A stretch of DNA of 64,000 nucleotides from positions 37,988,501 to 38,052,500 of the forward strand of contig CM074865.1 in NCBI GenBank assembly GCA_037501455.1, given 5' to 3'. A program made the translations under genes and the position numbers. The notes beneath the pieces were generated by a model. That model did not search any database, was not told the DNA's origin, and saw only the letters and a list, made by a program, of their open reading frames with translations. Positions 35,801 to 45,329 of this stretch are shown here, one piece after another; position 1 is the first letter of the stretch, and each line of letters opens with the position of its first letter. Source of the DNA: Lantana camara. Its lineage: Eukaryota > Streptophyta > Magnoliopsida > Lamiales > Verbenaceae.

Positions 35801-36745
35801 TTGTTGGACTTCACTTAGCATCTGTACATCATTACAGATATGAGTTCCACAACCGGTATCAAGTACCCAAGAACTAGAATTAATAGAAAGATTTACTTCA
35901 ACGAGAAAGATACCTTTCTTTAGAGTAGCCTTGTACTCTGGGCAGTTTCTCCTCCAATGTCCCGCTTTGCCACAATGGAAGCAAACATCCTCTTTCTGAT
36001 CACGCTTCTTCTTTTGGGCCTTCCCCTTCGAAATGCCACCAGTGGGCCTAAGGGGTTTCTTCTTCTTCTTTTGGGCTTTCTTGCCCTTACCTTTAGAAGG
36101 CCCTGAAGAGGAAGATGGAGCATTCACCATCAAAACCTTATTGTCCTTCTTGATCGTGCTTTCAGCAGTCACAAGCTGACTAATCAGCTCAGCTACAGTA
36201 GCACCAGCATGATTCATGTTGAAGTTAAGGACAAATGGGTTGAATGATGGTGGGAGCGAAGCTAGCAACAAATCCACTGAAAGCTCATCTTTCAGTGGCA
36301 TGTCCATGGAAGCAAGTTTCTCAGTAAGGGCAAGAAACTTGAGTCCATATTCATGGACACTTGAACCTTCCCTCATTCTCAAGTGGAATAATTCCTTTGA
36401 AGTGTTATACCTTGTAACACGTTCATGAGGGCGGTAAAGTTGCTCTAAGTGGTCGTAAATCTCCCAAGCAAATTCCATGGCCTCATGTTGTCTTTGCAAG
36501 TCCGGAGACATGTTAGCCAACATAAGGCAACGGGCTTGGAGATTATCATCCTTCCACTTCTGAATCGCGTCCCGCTCAGCCCGAGTGGGAGCCTCCCCTT
36601 CGGGACTAGGCTCCCCTTCGAAGAGAACATAAGTTCTCTTCTCAGAATCTAAAATGATTTTTAGATTCCTCAGCCAATCAGAATAGTTGGGACCAGTCAA
36701 CTTGTTTGACTCGAGGATCGATACAAGAGGGTTTTTGGTTGCCAT
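32825..36745 (-). CDS. F gag-pol polyprotein, Ty1/copia
   Basis: 1306 residues, no stop or frameshift. Gag (UBN2-like) occupies about 1-250, with a Lys-rich stretch (about 217-250). CCHC knuckle CFHCGKAGHWRRNC is at 255-268 and protease LDTGCGTH near 295. Integrase has the zinc-binding H430/H435/C461/C464 (LWHARLGH, CESC) and core acids D491 (HTDVCGP), D554 (RSDRGGE) and E590 (NGVSE). RT has D893 (QMDVKTAF) and YVDD at 978-981. RNase H has D1151, E1194 and D1230, ending TKHI near 1250. Every catalytic residue I can check is present. The start is the first ATG of the frame and the stop lies just before the polypurine tract. The protein would form virus-like particles, copy the RNA and integrate the DNA. 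Copia lineage not assigned. Confidence 0.95.
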   Translation of the reverse strand: MATKNPLVSILESNKLTGPNYSDWLRNLKIILDSEKRTYVLFEGEPSPEGEAPTRAERDAIQKWKDDNLQARCLMLANMSPDLQRQHEAMEFAWEIYDHLEQLYRPHERVTRYNTSKELFHLRMREGSSVHEYGLKFLALTEKLASMDMPLKDELSVDLLLASLPPSFNPFVLNFNMNHAGATVAELISQLVTAESTIKKDNKVLMVNAPSSSSGPSKGKGKKAQKKKKKPLRPTGGISKGKAQKKKRDQKEDVCFHCGKAGHWRRNCPEYKATLKKGIFLVEVNLSINSSSWVLDTGCGTHICNDVQMLSEVQQLKEGECVLKIGDGSNVEARALGTIRLDLGSFELVLNKVLYVPNIIRNIISVPILDCEGYETYIKNGKYFIKRNNSSVHIGTLSNGLYLTQNINIMNIQRETKRKRDDKVSAPLWHARLGHISKNRISKINTLGSFSENDLKELTSCESCLKGKMSKVPFKGTVERATKVLDLIHTDVCGPLSVSTRNNHQYFITFTDDFSRYGYVYLMKYKSEAFEKFLEFQKEVENQTGHKIKALRSDRGGEYLSEEFLNHLKDNGIISQWTPPGTPQLNGVSERRNRTLLDMVRSMMSFTDLPPSFWGYALESAAKILNLVPSKSVPKTPYEMWHGKIPSYSYLRIWGCPAYVKRTVGDKLESRSNLCYFVGYPKESIGYYFYDQSEQKVFVSRNATFLEEPFLKEKKGKIIELEEVQNDPTPPTEETSQSDQPQPITNFDTHENPPLRRSERTPRQPERWYGFFHEISQKDNDPLTYEEALSDSDSERWIEAMKSEMDSMNSNQVWTLVDLPDGVKPIGCKWIFKRKLGVDGSIAAYKARLVAKGFTQRPGVDFDETFSPVAMQKSIRIMLAIAAYYDYEIWQMDVKTAFLNGDIDKDIYMEQPIGFTFSGSEQKVCKLQRSIYGLKQASRNWNIRFDESVKAFGFIQISNESCVYRKELETSVQFLVLYVDDILLIGNSKDDMKVTKLWLSNQFEMKDLGDASYILGIKIHRDRSRRLIGLSQSMYIDKVLKRFNMESAKVKNLPMSVGTCLSKKMCPKTNLEKERMTHTPYASAIGSIMYAMLCTRPDVAYALSVTSRFQSDPGDGHWAVVKNILKYLKSTKDLFLVYGGQKDLTVEGYCDASFASDLDDFKSMSGYIFCLNGGAVSWKSSKQTTTADSTTEAEYLAANDAAKEGVWIRNFIQELNVVPSMKDPITVFCDNTGAVAQAREPRSHQRTKHIMRKYHLIRDIIKRGDVQIERVTSAENVADPLTKPLSREAFQGHLQKMGLRVALEWL

Positions 36746-36929
36746 TTCAAAACACGTAGAGAATCACAGAATCTACGACCTAAATGGTAAAACAGAGAAC
36801 TAGTGAGCATGCTGAATTATAACGATATACAAAAGATAAGGTCTTTAATCTAATGTAGCTCCCACTGTTTTTCAAAGATCTATAATTCCCAAAGATCTAA
36901 GAGGAACACGTTTCCCAATGGGTACTAAG

Positions 36930-37295
36930 ATCCTAGGCATTTTACCTCGAACCCACGACTCGCGGACATTCTAAGTAAGAACCCTAGGTAGGTACAACTT
37001 ACCAATTCTAACACCTTTAGAACTCTTAGTAATTGTTTTTGCATCACCTATCTTTCAATATGGACCCACGACTCGTGCGACATCCATATTTACTTAGGCG
37101 TTAAGCTAGACCCATCAATCATAAGATCATGACCAAAACTTAGTTTGAACGACCCACGACTCGCGGACATCGCCCTTGCTAAAATTGACCACGAAATATT
37201 GATCATTTAAAATGATTAATCAGGTAACTAAGAACTAATAAGCTCCACTAGCTATCCCACGACTCGCGGACAATAACTAGCTTTACTTACTAAAC
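36930..37295 (-). repeat. Four stem-loops with a common loop in the F leader
   Basis: The box CCCACGACTCGCGGAC (plus strand) occurs at 36952, 37065 (one variant, with a GTGCG insertion-like change), 37153 and 37256. Each is flanked by complementary arms that differ from box to box, for example AATATGGA/TCCATATT at 37065 and CTAGCTAT/ATAACTAG at 37256. On the sense (minus) RNA the imperfect positions are mostly G-U pairs. The array lies about 200-530 nt before the gag start, where a packaging or translation signal would be expected. Confidence 0.7.
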
Positions 37296-38460
37296 TTAAA
37301 ACCTATTGATGGAATGCTAGGAATTTAATTCAAAACTTGCATCTCGAATTAAACACCTATTTGTTCGAAATTAGCTTAATATTTAATGGGAATTTTCGAA
37401 TCAACCGGAGAGTTGTCCGGTTCGACCTCACCAACATATATGTTATCCAATTTTATTAGTCTTGGTTAATGCAAGTACACTTAAATGCATTTCAAACAAG
37501 CACATAAACAGATAACATGTCCTAGCATGATACTAACATGTAATGATCATGGGTTCTACCTATCTTATGCGTGATATGTGGGAGCCACTCCACAATCACA
37601 AGTTCTAACATACATGCCACATAAACAGTTCAAATCACATAAGGGAAAGCAGTAACAAAATACGAGCCCTATCTCTATTACATTTAACAATTGAGATTCC
37701 CCTCCCTAACATTTTGAGGGGTCTTCACTTATGGCCTCCTTGTTACTTGAATGTGGTCCATCTTACTCCATGGGTGCATTGTCTCCAAAATGAAAATAAA
37801 ACCTCACCACCTATCTCTACTCTCAAATTACAATAAAAGGAAAAAGACATAAAGTAATAAGGCTCAATCTTCATATTGGCCTTAGACAATTACACGGGGC
37901 ATACCCCGGCCTCAAAAACAGTAATATGGAAAGCCACATAATAAATCACATAACAGTACACACATAAGTGAGGCTCCAACCTCAATTGAAAAACGCAACT
38001 ATAGGGCTCCAACCCCAATTTAAACCATTCATGTGCATAAATTAAAACCATACATAGATCTAAACCCATGATCACCTAACATGCTTTTGCGAGAATTTAA
38101 ATTTAGCCAAAAAATTAAAATTCCCGTTTTAAGTCCTAATGACTCAAAACACGACTTAGATGCAATTCTTGTTCAAGAGCCTTTTCAATAAAACCCGAAA
38201 AACATTAAACTAATAAAATTCCAATTAATTTCCAAAATTAATAATTTTATTCTTTCATTATTTTCAGAAAATAATATTCATAATTTTTCCAAAAACCAAA
38301 TCGCTTTAATTTCTCAAAAATCCCAATTTAATCAAAATTTTAAAATAATTTTATTTTAACAAAACTGATTTTAAAAGGATAAAATTAAAATAAAATTAAA
38401 TCGGGATTTTATGGACCGAAAAACACGAAACACGAAAACACGAAAACGAGCCCGGAAAAA

Positions 38461-38735
38461 AGGGCCCAGCCGTGCGAGGCACCGCCGCGCAGCCGCGCGC
38501 GCAGACGCGCGCCAGCCGCGCGCACAGCGGGCGGGATGAGCCGCTCGCGTGCGCACGCTGGGCGTGCATCATGCGCGCGCCTGCGCGCAGCAGCGTCCGG
38601 CACGGCCTGGGCAGGCGTCCCGCGCGGTTGCGGGACGGACTGGGCGGCGCGCCCGGGACGGCTCCCGCGCTGTTGCGGGAGGAGCTGGGCGGCGGCGACG
38701 GGCCTGGGCGTGCGACGTGCTAGCACGCCTAGGCT
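38461..38735 (-). other. GC-rich island in the F leader
   Basis: About 275 bp made mostly of G and C, with runs such as GCGCGCGC, inside AT-rich leader DNA. It has an internal near-duplication around GTTGCGGGACGGACTGGGCG and GTTGCGGGAGGAGCTGGGCG. Frames open on both strands only because stop codons are rare in such DNA. Likely to form strong RNA structure. The rest of the leader (37300-38460 and 38736-39006) is AT-rich with nothing recognised. Confidence 0.75.
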
Positions 38736-39006
38736 CGTTACTTTTCGTGTTCGTTTCGTATTTTCTGGGTTTCTCGAAAAACCAGTTCAATCCAAAAATT
38801 AAAAAATTCGATTTAAACAAATTTCAACTAAAACAATTTTCAAAAACACGATTTGAGAAAACAGTTTTAGAAATTCAGGAAAAATTACAGTTTCGTAATT
38901 CAGGCTTTCTAAAAGAACTCATGAATACCTAATTCGCATCTAAGCCTAAGAATTTCTACCAAATTCAGAAATAATGGAGACGAATCAGAAACACGATTAA
39001 CGAGGT

Positions 39007-39019
39007 GGCTCTGATACCA
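39007..39019 (-). other. F primer-binding site (tRNA-iMet)
   Basis: TGGTATCAGAGCC on the minus strand, two bases after the end of the 5' LTR. Confidence 0.92.
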
Positions 39020-39407
39020 CTTGTTGGAAAACACGAATCAGAAAGCAGCGGAATTTAAAAAATTTTCCCAACAAAAGGACCTTGAACTCGCAATCGTGTA
39101 ACCAAATTCGTAGGGATAGAAAACTTACTTTTCTTTTTGTTCTTTCTTGAAGCGTTTCAAGCCACCCAAGAACGCTCTTCTCGCGGCTTGATCCCCTCTC
39201 CTTGGTAAAGCTCGAATCTTCAAACTTCTAACTTGAAGCCTCTAGAGAAAGTCCACCAACTTGATCACAGTCTAACTAGTAAGGATGCTAGTTCTCTAGT
39301 TAGTGTTTAGGCTTAACCTAGGGTTTAATTTAATCTTGGAGAAAGGAAGGTGTTCAACACATGAACCAAGAATTGTCAATTAGCTCTAAAGGGGAGCATG
39401 AGCTCCC

Positions 39408-39417
39408 CTATATATAG
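39408..39417 (-). promoter_or_regulatory. F TATA box with adjoining hairpin
   Basis: CTATATATAG, followed on the minus strand by GGGGAGC-TCAT-GCTCCCC, a perfect 7-bp stem with a four-base loop close to the expected transcription start. Confidence 0.65.
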
Positions 39418-39757
39418 GAAAGGGGAGGGGCGGCCGAAACTAGTCCCTTTTGGACTAGGATTTGGTTCCTCTCTCTCCTATTACTTGATCATCAAGTATT
39501 TTCCAACTTTGACTTTGAATTCTAATTCTAGTCAACTTTTAAGAGAGCTTAAAAATATCCAAACTATTTTGGATAATTTTATACTTTATTTATTATAAAA
39601 TAAATAACTTATTTTTATCTAATTAATTAATTCATAATTAATTAACTAGATTATTTTCTCCAAAATTAGACTTTCTTTTTAATTCAAAATTAAACCAAAG
39701 TCTATTAAATAATTAACTAATTAATTATTTAATATATATAATATATATATATATATA

Positions 39758-39830
39758 CACACGTGTGTGACACGTGTCACAGTGACACGTGTCACTCACG
39801 TGAGCCACACGTGTGAATTCACACGTGTGG
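39758..39830 (-). promoter_or_regulatory. Six CACGTG (G-box) palindromes in F U3
   Basis: In 73 bp there are six CACGTG cores, each in a longer palindrome: two copies of GTGACACGTGTCAC one base apart, CTCACGTGAG, and two CACACGTGTG halves joined by AATT into a 26-bp palindrome. CACGTG is the plant G-box bound by bZIP and bHLH factors. The cluster lies about 340 bp upstream of the TATA box, an enhancer-like position. Confidence 0.75.
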
Positions 39831-40980
39831 AACCCTCTTGGCCCGATTAACTCATTTAATCATTTTCAAGCCTCAACTCATGTAACCAAGTTGTTGTGTG
39901 TGACCCTCTAGGTTCTCAATTCAATTAGCAGTGACCCTTATTAATTAATTCACTAATTAATTAATCAGTCCACAGATTAAACGACCATAGTCTAGCAACA
40001 GGTGTTTAACCCCTAGCTGAATTGGAATGTTCGGATTCGACAGAACCTTTAAGTCATTGATTCATGTGAGATACAATCCTCCTACTTACTATCTCTCAAC
40101 CAAGATCTAGGGCAAGGGAATAATCAGAACCCTAATAATCTGGTCTTAAAGCTAAGTGCATTTCATATCCATTTGATCTCAATCCAAGAAACCCTTTTCT
40201 TGATGTCTTGATCTACTGCCTTGGCCAAGGACTCCATATGGCATATGAATGACTTACACAATAAGAGATCACCTTGCATATGCAAGTGTAGGTCCTTTCT
40301 TGATTCTCATTCACTTTCATGAATCACTTGTGCAGCCCCAGCATAAGCCTTGAATCAGTTGTCTAAGGCGACACCCTTTAAAACTTATACCAAAGACTAC
40401 AGAGTTAACTCATAAAGTAACATGGAACCTCAAGTCTAAGGATCAATTAATCACATCAATGACTCATGAGATATTTCCTAATCTGGAAGTTTCCATTTCC
40501 TGAAATAGAAACTTCCTTTCCCATTTAGGAATGTTCTCACACGGGGCACCTCAGTGAACTTACTTATTAAAGTAAGCACCCTCATGTATCACGCACGTAT
40601 CAACTATACACTTTGCACCTCCATGAAACAAGGTGGTCCTTCTTAAGGGCGTGATCCCACAAGCAAGCCTTAGAGGAGTCAGGTTGACACTCCCACTGTC
40701 TGTAGGACTCATCGGCTTGGAGTATTTTACTAATCATGACTTAGGTGATATAGGGCTCGTTTCATGAACCATTTCACCTAAATGGTAGAGTCCTAAAGTC
40801 ATCAGGATTAGGGGAGTTCTCATACATGCACAGCTAAAGTAAACGCATACCAAACAAGAGCATATAAAGAAGTGTTGCCTCAATTCGTTATTTTATTCAA
40901 AGATTGTCTGTGATTACAATAAGGAAAAGCACAAAGCGGATATACAATCGGCTTTCTAGGGCACTATTCCTAACAGCATA

Positions 40981-41835
40981 CTCATTCCTATAATTTGTAT
41001 AAGATTGAACATTCAAGAAATGACTAGTCTTGCCATATTACTTCTATAAGGGCAAGCTAGGCAATGGTGGAAAATAGTTGCCCCGTAAATTGAGGCAACG
41101 AGTGAAGGATTGGCGTGGGATACCTTTATTCAAAAGTTTAGAAACAGGTAAACGCCGACCATTTTACGAGACCGAAGATTTGAAGAGTTTCACACCCTAA
41201 AACAAGGAGACAAAATGGTTATAGGATACATCGAAGAATTCGAGAGGCTAGGCACTTACGTGCCTCATATTAGGAACAATGATGAGATGAAGACTTGGTA
41301 CTTCATGGAAGGACTCCGGGACGAGTTCAAGAAGGCCTTAATTGCGGAGACTACGAGTACATGGGATAAAGCTACAACGAATGCTTTAAGGGTCAATAAT
41401 AGAAGATTAACAAGAGACAAGGAAGAAGAGAATTCGGTACCGAGAGGTGAGTTGGGACCTTGCTCGAATCTACAAGTGGAAGAAAGGATCCAACATCCCG
41501 ATACCCAAGAAAAGAAAAAGATTCGGGGAAAGAAACATAAGGTCGGGAAGTCTTCAAAACCAAGGAAAGAATCCTAACCGTATGCATATTGTAGAGGGAC
41601 TAACCACGCCTACAACACATTTGGGGATCGGTTGAAGAAGTGTTACGCGTGCGGATCAAAGGAACATATGGTTTCCGACTGTGATCAATCCAAGGCTAAC
41701 AAACAATGGAAGCGAGATCAAGGGCTTCAATTTGGAAACCAACACAGATCTGAGGATGGAGGTATTTGCTTCCATGGCACGTGCATCCATAACATATTTA
41801 GAATTTTGCACTTATTTATTATTGTGCCCTAATTG
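40981..41835 (+). pseudogene. Gypsy gag remnant (possibly of element A)
   Basis: Plus-strand gag core: LAILLL, GQARQWW near 41060, AWDTFIQKF near 41125, then the open piece from 41215 (YIEEFERLGTYVPHI) through a Lys-rich stretch. After a frame change come two zinc-knuckle remnants, the second CYACGSKEHMVSDC near 41645. Stops at about 41035 and 41575. The N-terminal part, primer site and LTR end are missing, because the sequence joins LTR A directly once F is taken out. Homology fades after about 41780. Confidence 0.75.
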
Positions 41836-42519
41836 CTAACTATATCATTCTTATGTACTCGAGTGGATATTACTTGATGCATAGCATGGACTTATATAAC
41901 CCGACATACATATTTAGTGTTTGCTTGATAGGATGTCATCTCTTTCAATCTCCAAATTTTGTGCTCGAGGAAGTTAGAAAGGATGGTTAGAAAAAGGGGT
42001 AGAATTAAGGACCCCCTCTTGAGATCGGGTTGAAGATTGTAGGATGTTACGAAGAAGGTGTTGAAGAGTATTGGTTTGGGAAGTCTACAAACGAGATTGA
42101 AGATTTAAGGAAATTGGAAACCCACTTTAAAGGAGCATTAATTTTCTTGATGAGGTATCTTGATGGAAGTGCCGAAGAGGGAATGATTAATCCACGACGG
42201 ACATTAGGGAAAATCCTATTTATGGGCACAAAATAGGTTAACCAAAATCTCATGGCATGGAGATTGATTCTCTATTCAACCGTGCCTTTAAAGAAGGAGT
42301 TTGAAGAGAATTAAAAGAAGGTTTTTGTCGGGCTTTTGAGGGACTTTAATGGATTGAGGTAAAATCTTGAATGAAGTCGTGGGTTAAGAGCGAGATGATG
42401 GAAAATAAATTTAATAAGGAAGATGAGCACTAACCGTGGGGAAATAATTCCACGCCCGAAAGAACTTACGCGAGGAATTATTACAGTTATGAGCGAGGCA
42501 ATTCGGTAATGAAGAAAGG
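41836..42519 (+). other. Unassigned stretch
   Basis: No LTR ends, zinc knuckles or polymerase motifs. A 68-codon ORF at 42030-42236 is Glu/Lys-rich and unrecognised. Because a gag remnant precedes it and LTR G follows, it is probably decayed retroelement DNA. I see no supported gene. Confidence 0.4.
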
Positions 42520-42864
42520 TGTGGCGTCCCGACCCGGGACCTCCATATGCCCACGGATTCGGGCATCAGGTGATACCAGTCACTCCGTAAAACCTGTATA
42601 AACACTAATACAAAAGCCATATCTAATTCAAAAATATATTACATTAAGGATATTCAGTGTCAACAAACCTATTTACAGCATCTATTGTCTAAGCCTAAGA
42701 GAACAGTAATTTATTCGTCACCTTAGGTTGACTAAACTATCTCAGCCACGATATATACACCTGAGATGTAGTCACTACTTTATTCAAACCAGTATGTACA
42801 CTATACACAACATCACCCTCAGCTCAATTCCCATTTCCAGCATTGCATCCTCTAATAACACATT

Positions 42865-43625
42865 CTGGAGAACAAAACGAAACAGAGGGAAATATAGAGT
42901 GAGTCAAATGACTCAGTGGGAATTATCACAATAATCAAGAACAGAAATATAGCAGAGCAAATCAGAAAAGTAACGTTAACAATGATAATAGAAATGTAAA
43001 ATATGATAACCAGATAATGTTCACTGAGGGTCAAGTGTTATAGGTCCCGCCTTGTATCGCCTTCCCAGATGATCAGTCTAGGCAGTAGTCAGCGGCAGTG
43101 GACAAAACAGAGACCAGCGATGCACGCATGGTCATTCCCAGGGAACGACCCTAGGAATTAACGAACTTTGGGGTCCCCGCAGTCAGTATTCTCCTTCAAA
43201 TCGGTTTATAGAATCGGTTACAGAATCAGGCTTAGGTAGGTTTAGGGTAGGCTTACAAAGCAGCTCAAAAAAAATGGCTATCAATCAGAGGCTCAGAACA
43301 CAAGGCAGTGAACATACAGTAATCAGTACAGTAATAGCTCAATGAATAAATCAACAGACTGTAACAGATTAACGAACAGTCCAGAAGACAGTTTAGAGAG
43401 TAGATCAGTAAATAGTTCAAAAGGTAATTCTGATAATTTAACGAGCAATGCAAAAGATAAGCCAAGGAACAATTCAGGAATAATGAACCAGATAGGATAA
43501 TAGAAGTAAAGAGAAAGAAATCATGGTACGAGGATTGTGTTTTGTCTCCAGCAAGAAGGGGTTATTCCAACCTGTTAGTCTGGGATGTTGAGCTTCGTAG
43601 TTCCTTTATTGCTGCTCTAAATTAC
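42865..43625 (-). other. Predicted leader intron in LTR G
   Basis: Minus strand: donor GTCAG|GTAAT at 43625, TTTGACTCAC, a long T-rich run and CTCCAG ending at 42865. The span is 761 nt and the acceptor is 345 nt before the LTR end. The sequence is unlike that of the other LTRs, but the layout is the same. Confidence 0.45.
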
Positions 43626-44212
43626 CTGACAAGAATAAGGTAGTTGGCTAAGCTCATATTCTATTATTCGTGATTAATAATTTCTAAATATTAATTTCCA
43701 TAATATATCAACATCAATTGGTTAATCTTGGCGTGTTTAATAATAATTCTGTTTATTACTAACTTATTCTTACCGCAATTTATAATAATTAAGTTCATAA
43801 ACAATTATATAAAATTATCGTATATATTTGTTAACAATTATATAAGTTCTGATAGATATTTACACAATATTATCAAATATCACTTAGTCCTTGAAATAAT
43901 CTAAATTGTCCAATAAATTCCATTATGTGGGGCCCACGTCAAAGTGTAGGTCAAAACATACTTCAAAGTCATAGTTAAACTTAAATTATTCTTTACAATT
44001 ATTTAATCACACTCGTTATTATAATGAAATTAATCATTATAAATGTTACTGTACTAATTTAACAATCAAGGTAAAGTTTAATTAATTCTTATAATTATAA
44101 TCATAATACAACCATTAATATATTTATAATCATAATTATGATTACCGAAATTAATTCATATCATTGTTAATAGTTATTGTCACGGTTGCTGTAGTTAGTA
44201 TTATTATTACTA

Positions 44213-44214
<2 letters not shown>

Positions 44215-44298
<84 letters not shown>
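44215..44298. repeat. (ATT)28 microsatellite
   Basis: 84 bp of perfect ATT repeats inside LTR G, with imperfect repeats just before it. Confidence 0.97.
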
Positions 44299-44301
<3 letters not shown>

Positions 44302-45305
44302 TTTTAACAGAATTAAGTCTCAATTGTATTAACCGTCTACCGTATTATCAATATTATCGTATAGATAGGTTCAGGAAGTCCTAAATAATTTTCTGATATT
44401 TTTTCGACGAGTCGCCGCCGCCGTACCATCACCTTCCGCACCGAACAATTTCCCAAAAATAACTAAAATGATCATCCTTTTTCACTCGTCAACAAATTTC
44501 AGTCAATTTTAATAGATTAAATCAGGTTAGGGAGTAATTCAAGAATCTCCTTTTCAATCCTAACCCCAAACCCTAAAAATTAAAACCCAAATCAAACATG
44601 ATTTTGCCAGAATTAGTTCAAATTGATTTCAGACATATTTCACCCAAATCGAATCCTTTAAAACCCACCTTCAAGTTATCGAAAAATCTCCGGAAAAGAC
44701 AAACCCCTGTTTACTGCGATTCGTTCGGCACCGCTGCACCTACACCGTGCGATTTTTAAACCCTAATTATCGGCTATGGACTTGCTTGTCACGCTCTCCA
44801 ATACCCCTATGGTTGCCGGTAGAAATTCCGGCTAAATCGCTCTCGTTGGCATGGTTCAGACTTAACCTTTCGATTTAATTTTCTCTCTTGTCTCTGGACG
44901 AAACCTGAAGATGACCGCGAATTCGTGTTCTCCTCGTCGAGACGTTTGAAAAACACTATGGGTTGCTGAGGTTTGGCCGAGAGTCACCGGAGTTAGAAAT
45001 TGGCGGCGTGTTTCTCGTTTAGGAGGGGGTTTTGTGTGTGTTTCTCAAGGTGTTGGGTGTGTGTGTTTTTAGGTTCTGGTTTAGAATGAATAAAGGGGGG
45101 TGGGGTTGTTTTAATCAGGCGCGTTATGCGTCTGATTTAGTTTTTTTTTTCTTTTACCCTGTAACTTTTCTAAATTCTATTTTCACCCCCAAAACTTCTA
45201 ACTTTATTTATCTAAGCCAAATACGCAATTAATAATATACTAATATTTCATAAACACACTAATATATATAATATATTCGATTACGATAATTTACGGGGCG
45301 TCACA

Positions 45306-45320
45306 TGCTCCCCTCCTTAA
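45306..45320 (-). other. G polypurine tract
   Basis: TTAAGGAGGGGAGCA on the minus strand, abutting the LTR start TGTGACGCC. Confidence 0.82.
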
Positions 45321-45329
45321 AAGAATCTG

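Larger units (their letters stand above)
30855..40975 (-). mobile_element. Element F: young, apparently intact copia retrotransposon
   Basis: 10.1 kb with two LTRs of identical length (1954 bp), perfect GCATA target duplications (30850-30854, 40976-40980), primer site, polypurine tract, and one uninterrupted 1306-codon gag-pol frame. By eye the LTRs differ at about four sites (0.2 percent), which implies a recent insertion. The leader between the primer site and the gag start is 2.26 kb, long for copia, and holds a GC-rich island and four repeated stem-loops. All cis signals needed for movement seem present, so it is the best candidate here for an active element. Confidence 0.95.
39022..40975 (-). 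repeat. F 5' LTR
   Basis: 1954 bp, the same as 30855-32808 but for about four single-base changes. The TATA box near 39408 puts about 1.56 kb of U3 upstream and about 0.36 kb of R-U5 downstream. Followed at 40976 by the GCATA duplication. Confidence 0.95.
42520..45305 (-). mobile_element. Element G: gypsy 3' LTR
   Basis: 2786 bp. The plus strand starts TGTGGCGTCCCGAC and ends TTTACGGGGCGTCACA. Just beyond it, the minus strand shows a polypurine tract and then integrase, so it is a 3' LTR. It has a different sequence from LTR H, which now adjoins the coding remnant. The flank AAAGG at 42515 cannot be paired with anything, because the element's other end is lost. Confidence 0.85.

Noticed and set aside
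38409..38932. Several overlapping ORFs in the GC-rich leader of F on both strands
   Set aside because: Open only because stop codons are rare in nearly pure G/C DNA. Ala/Arg-rich composition, no domain, no preferred strand.
42030..42236. 68-codon Glu-rich ORF as a gene
   Set aside because: No domain, no similar copy in the window, surrounded by decayed retroelement DNA.
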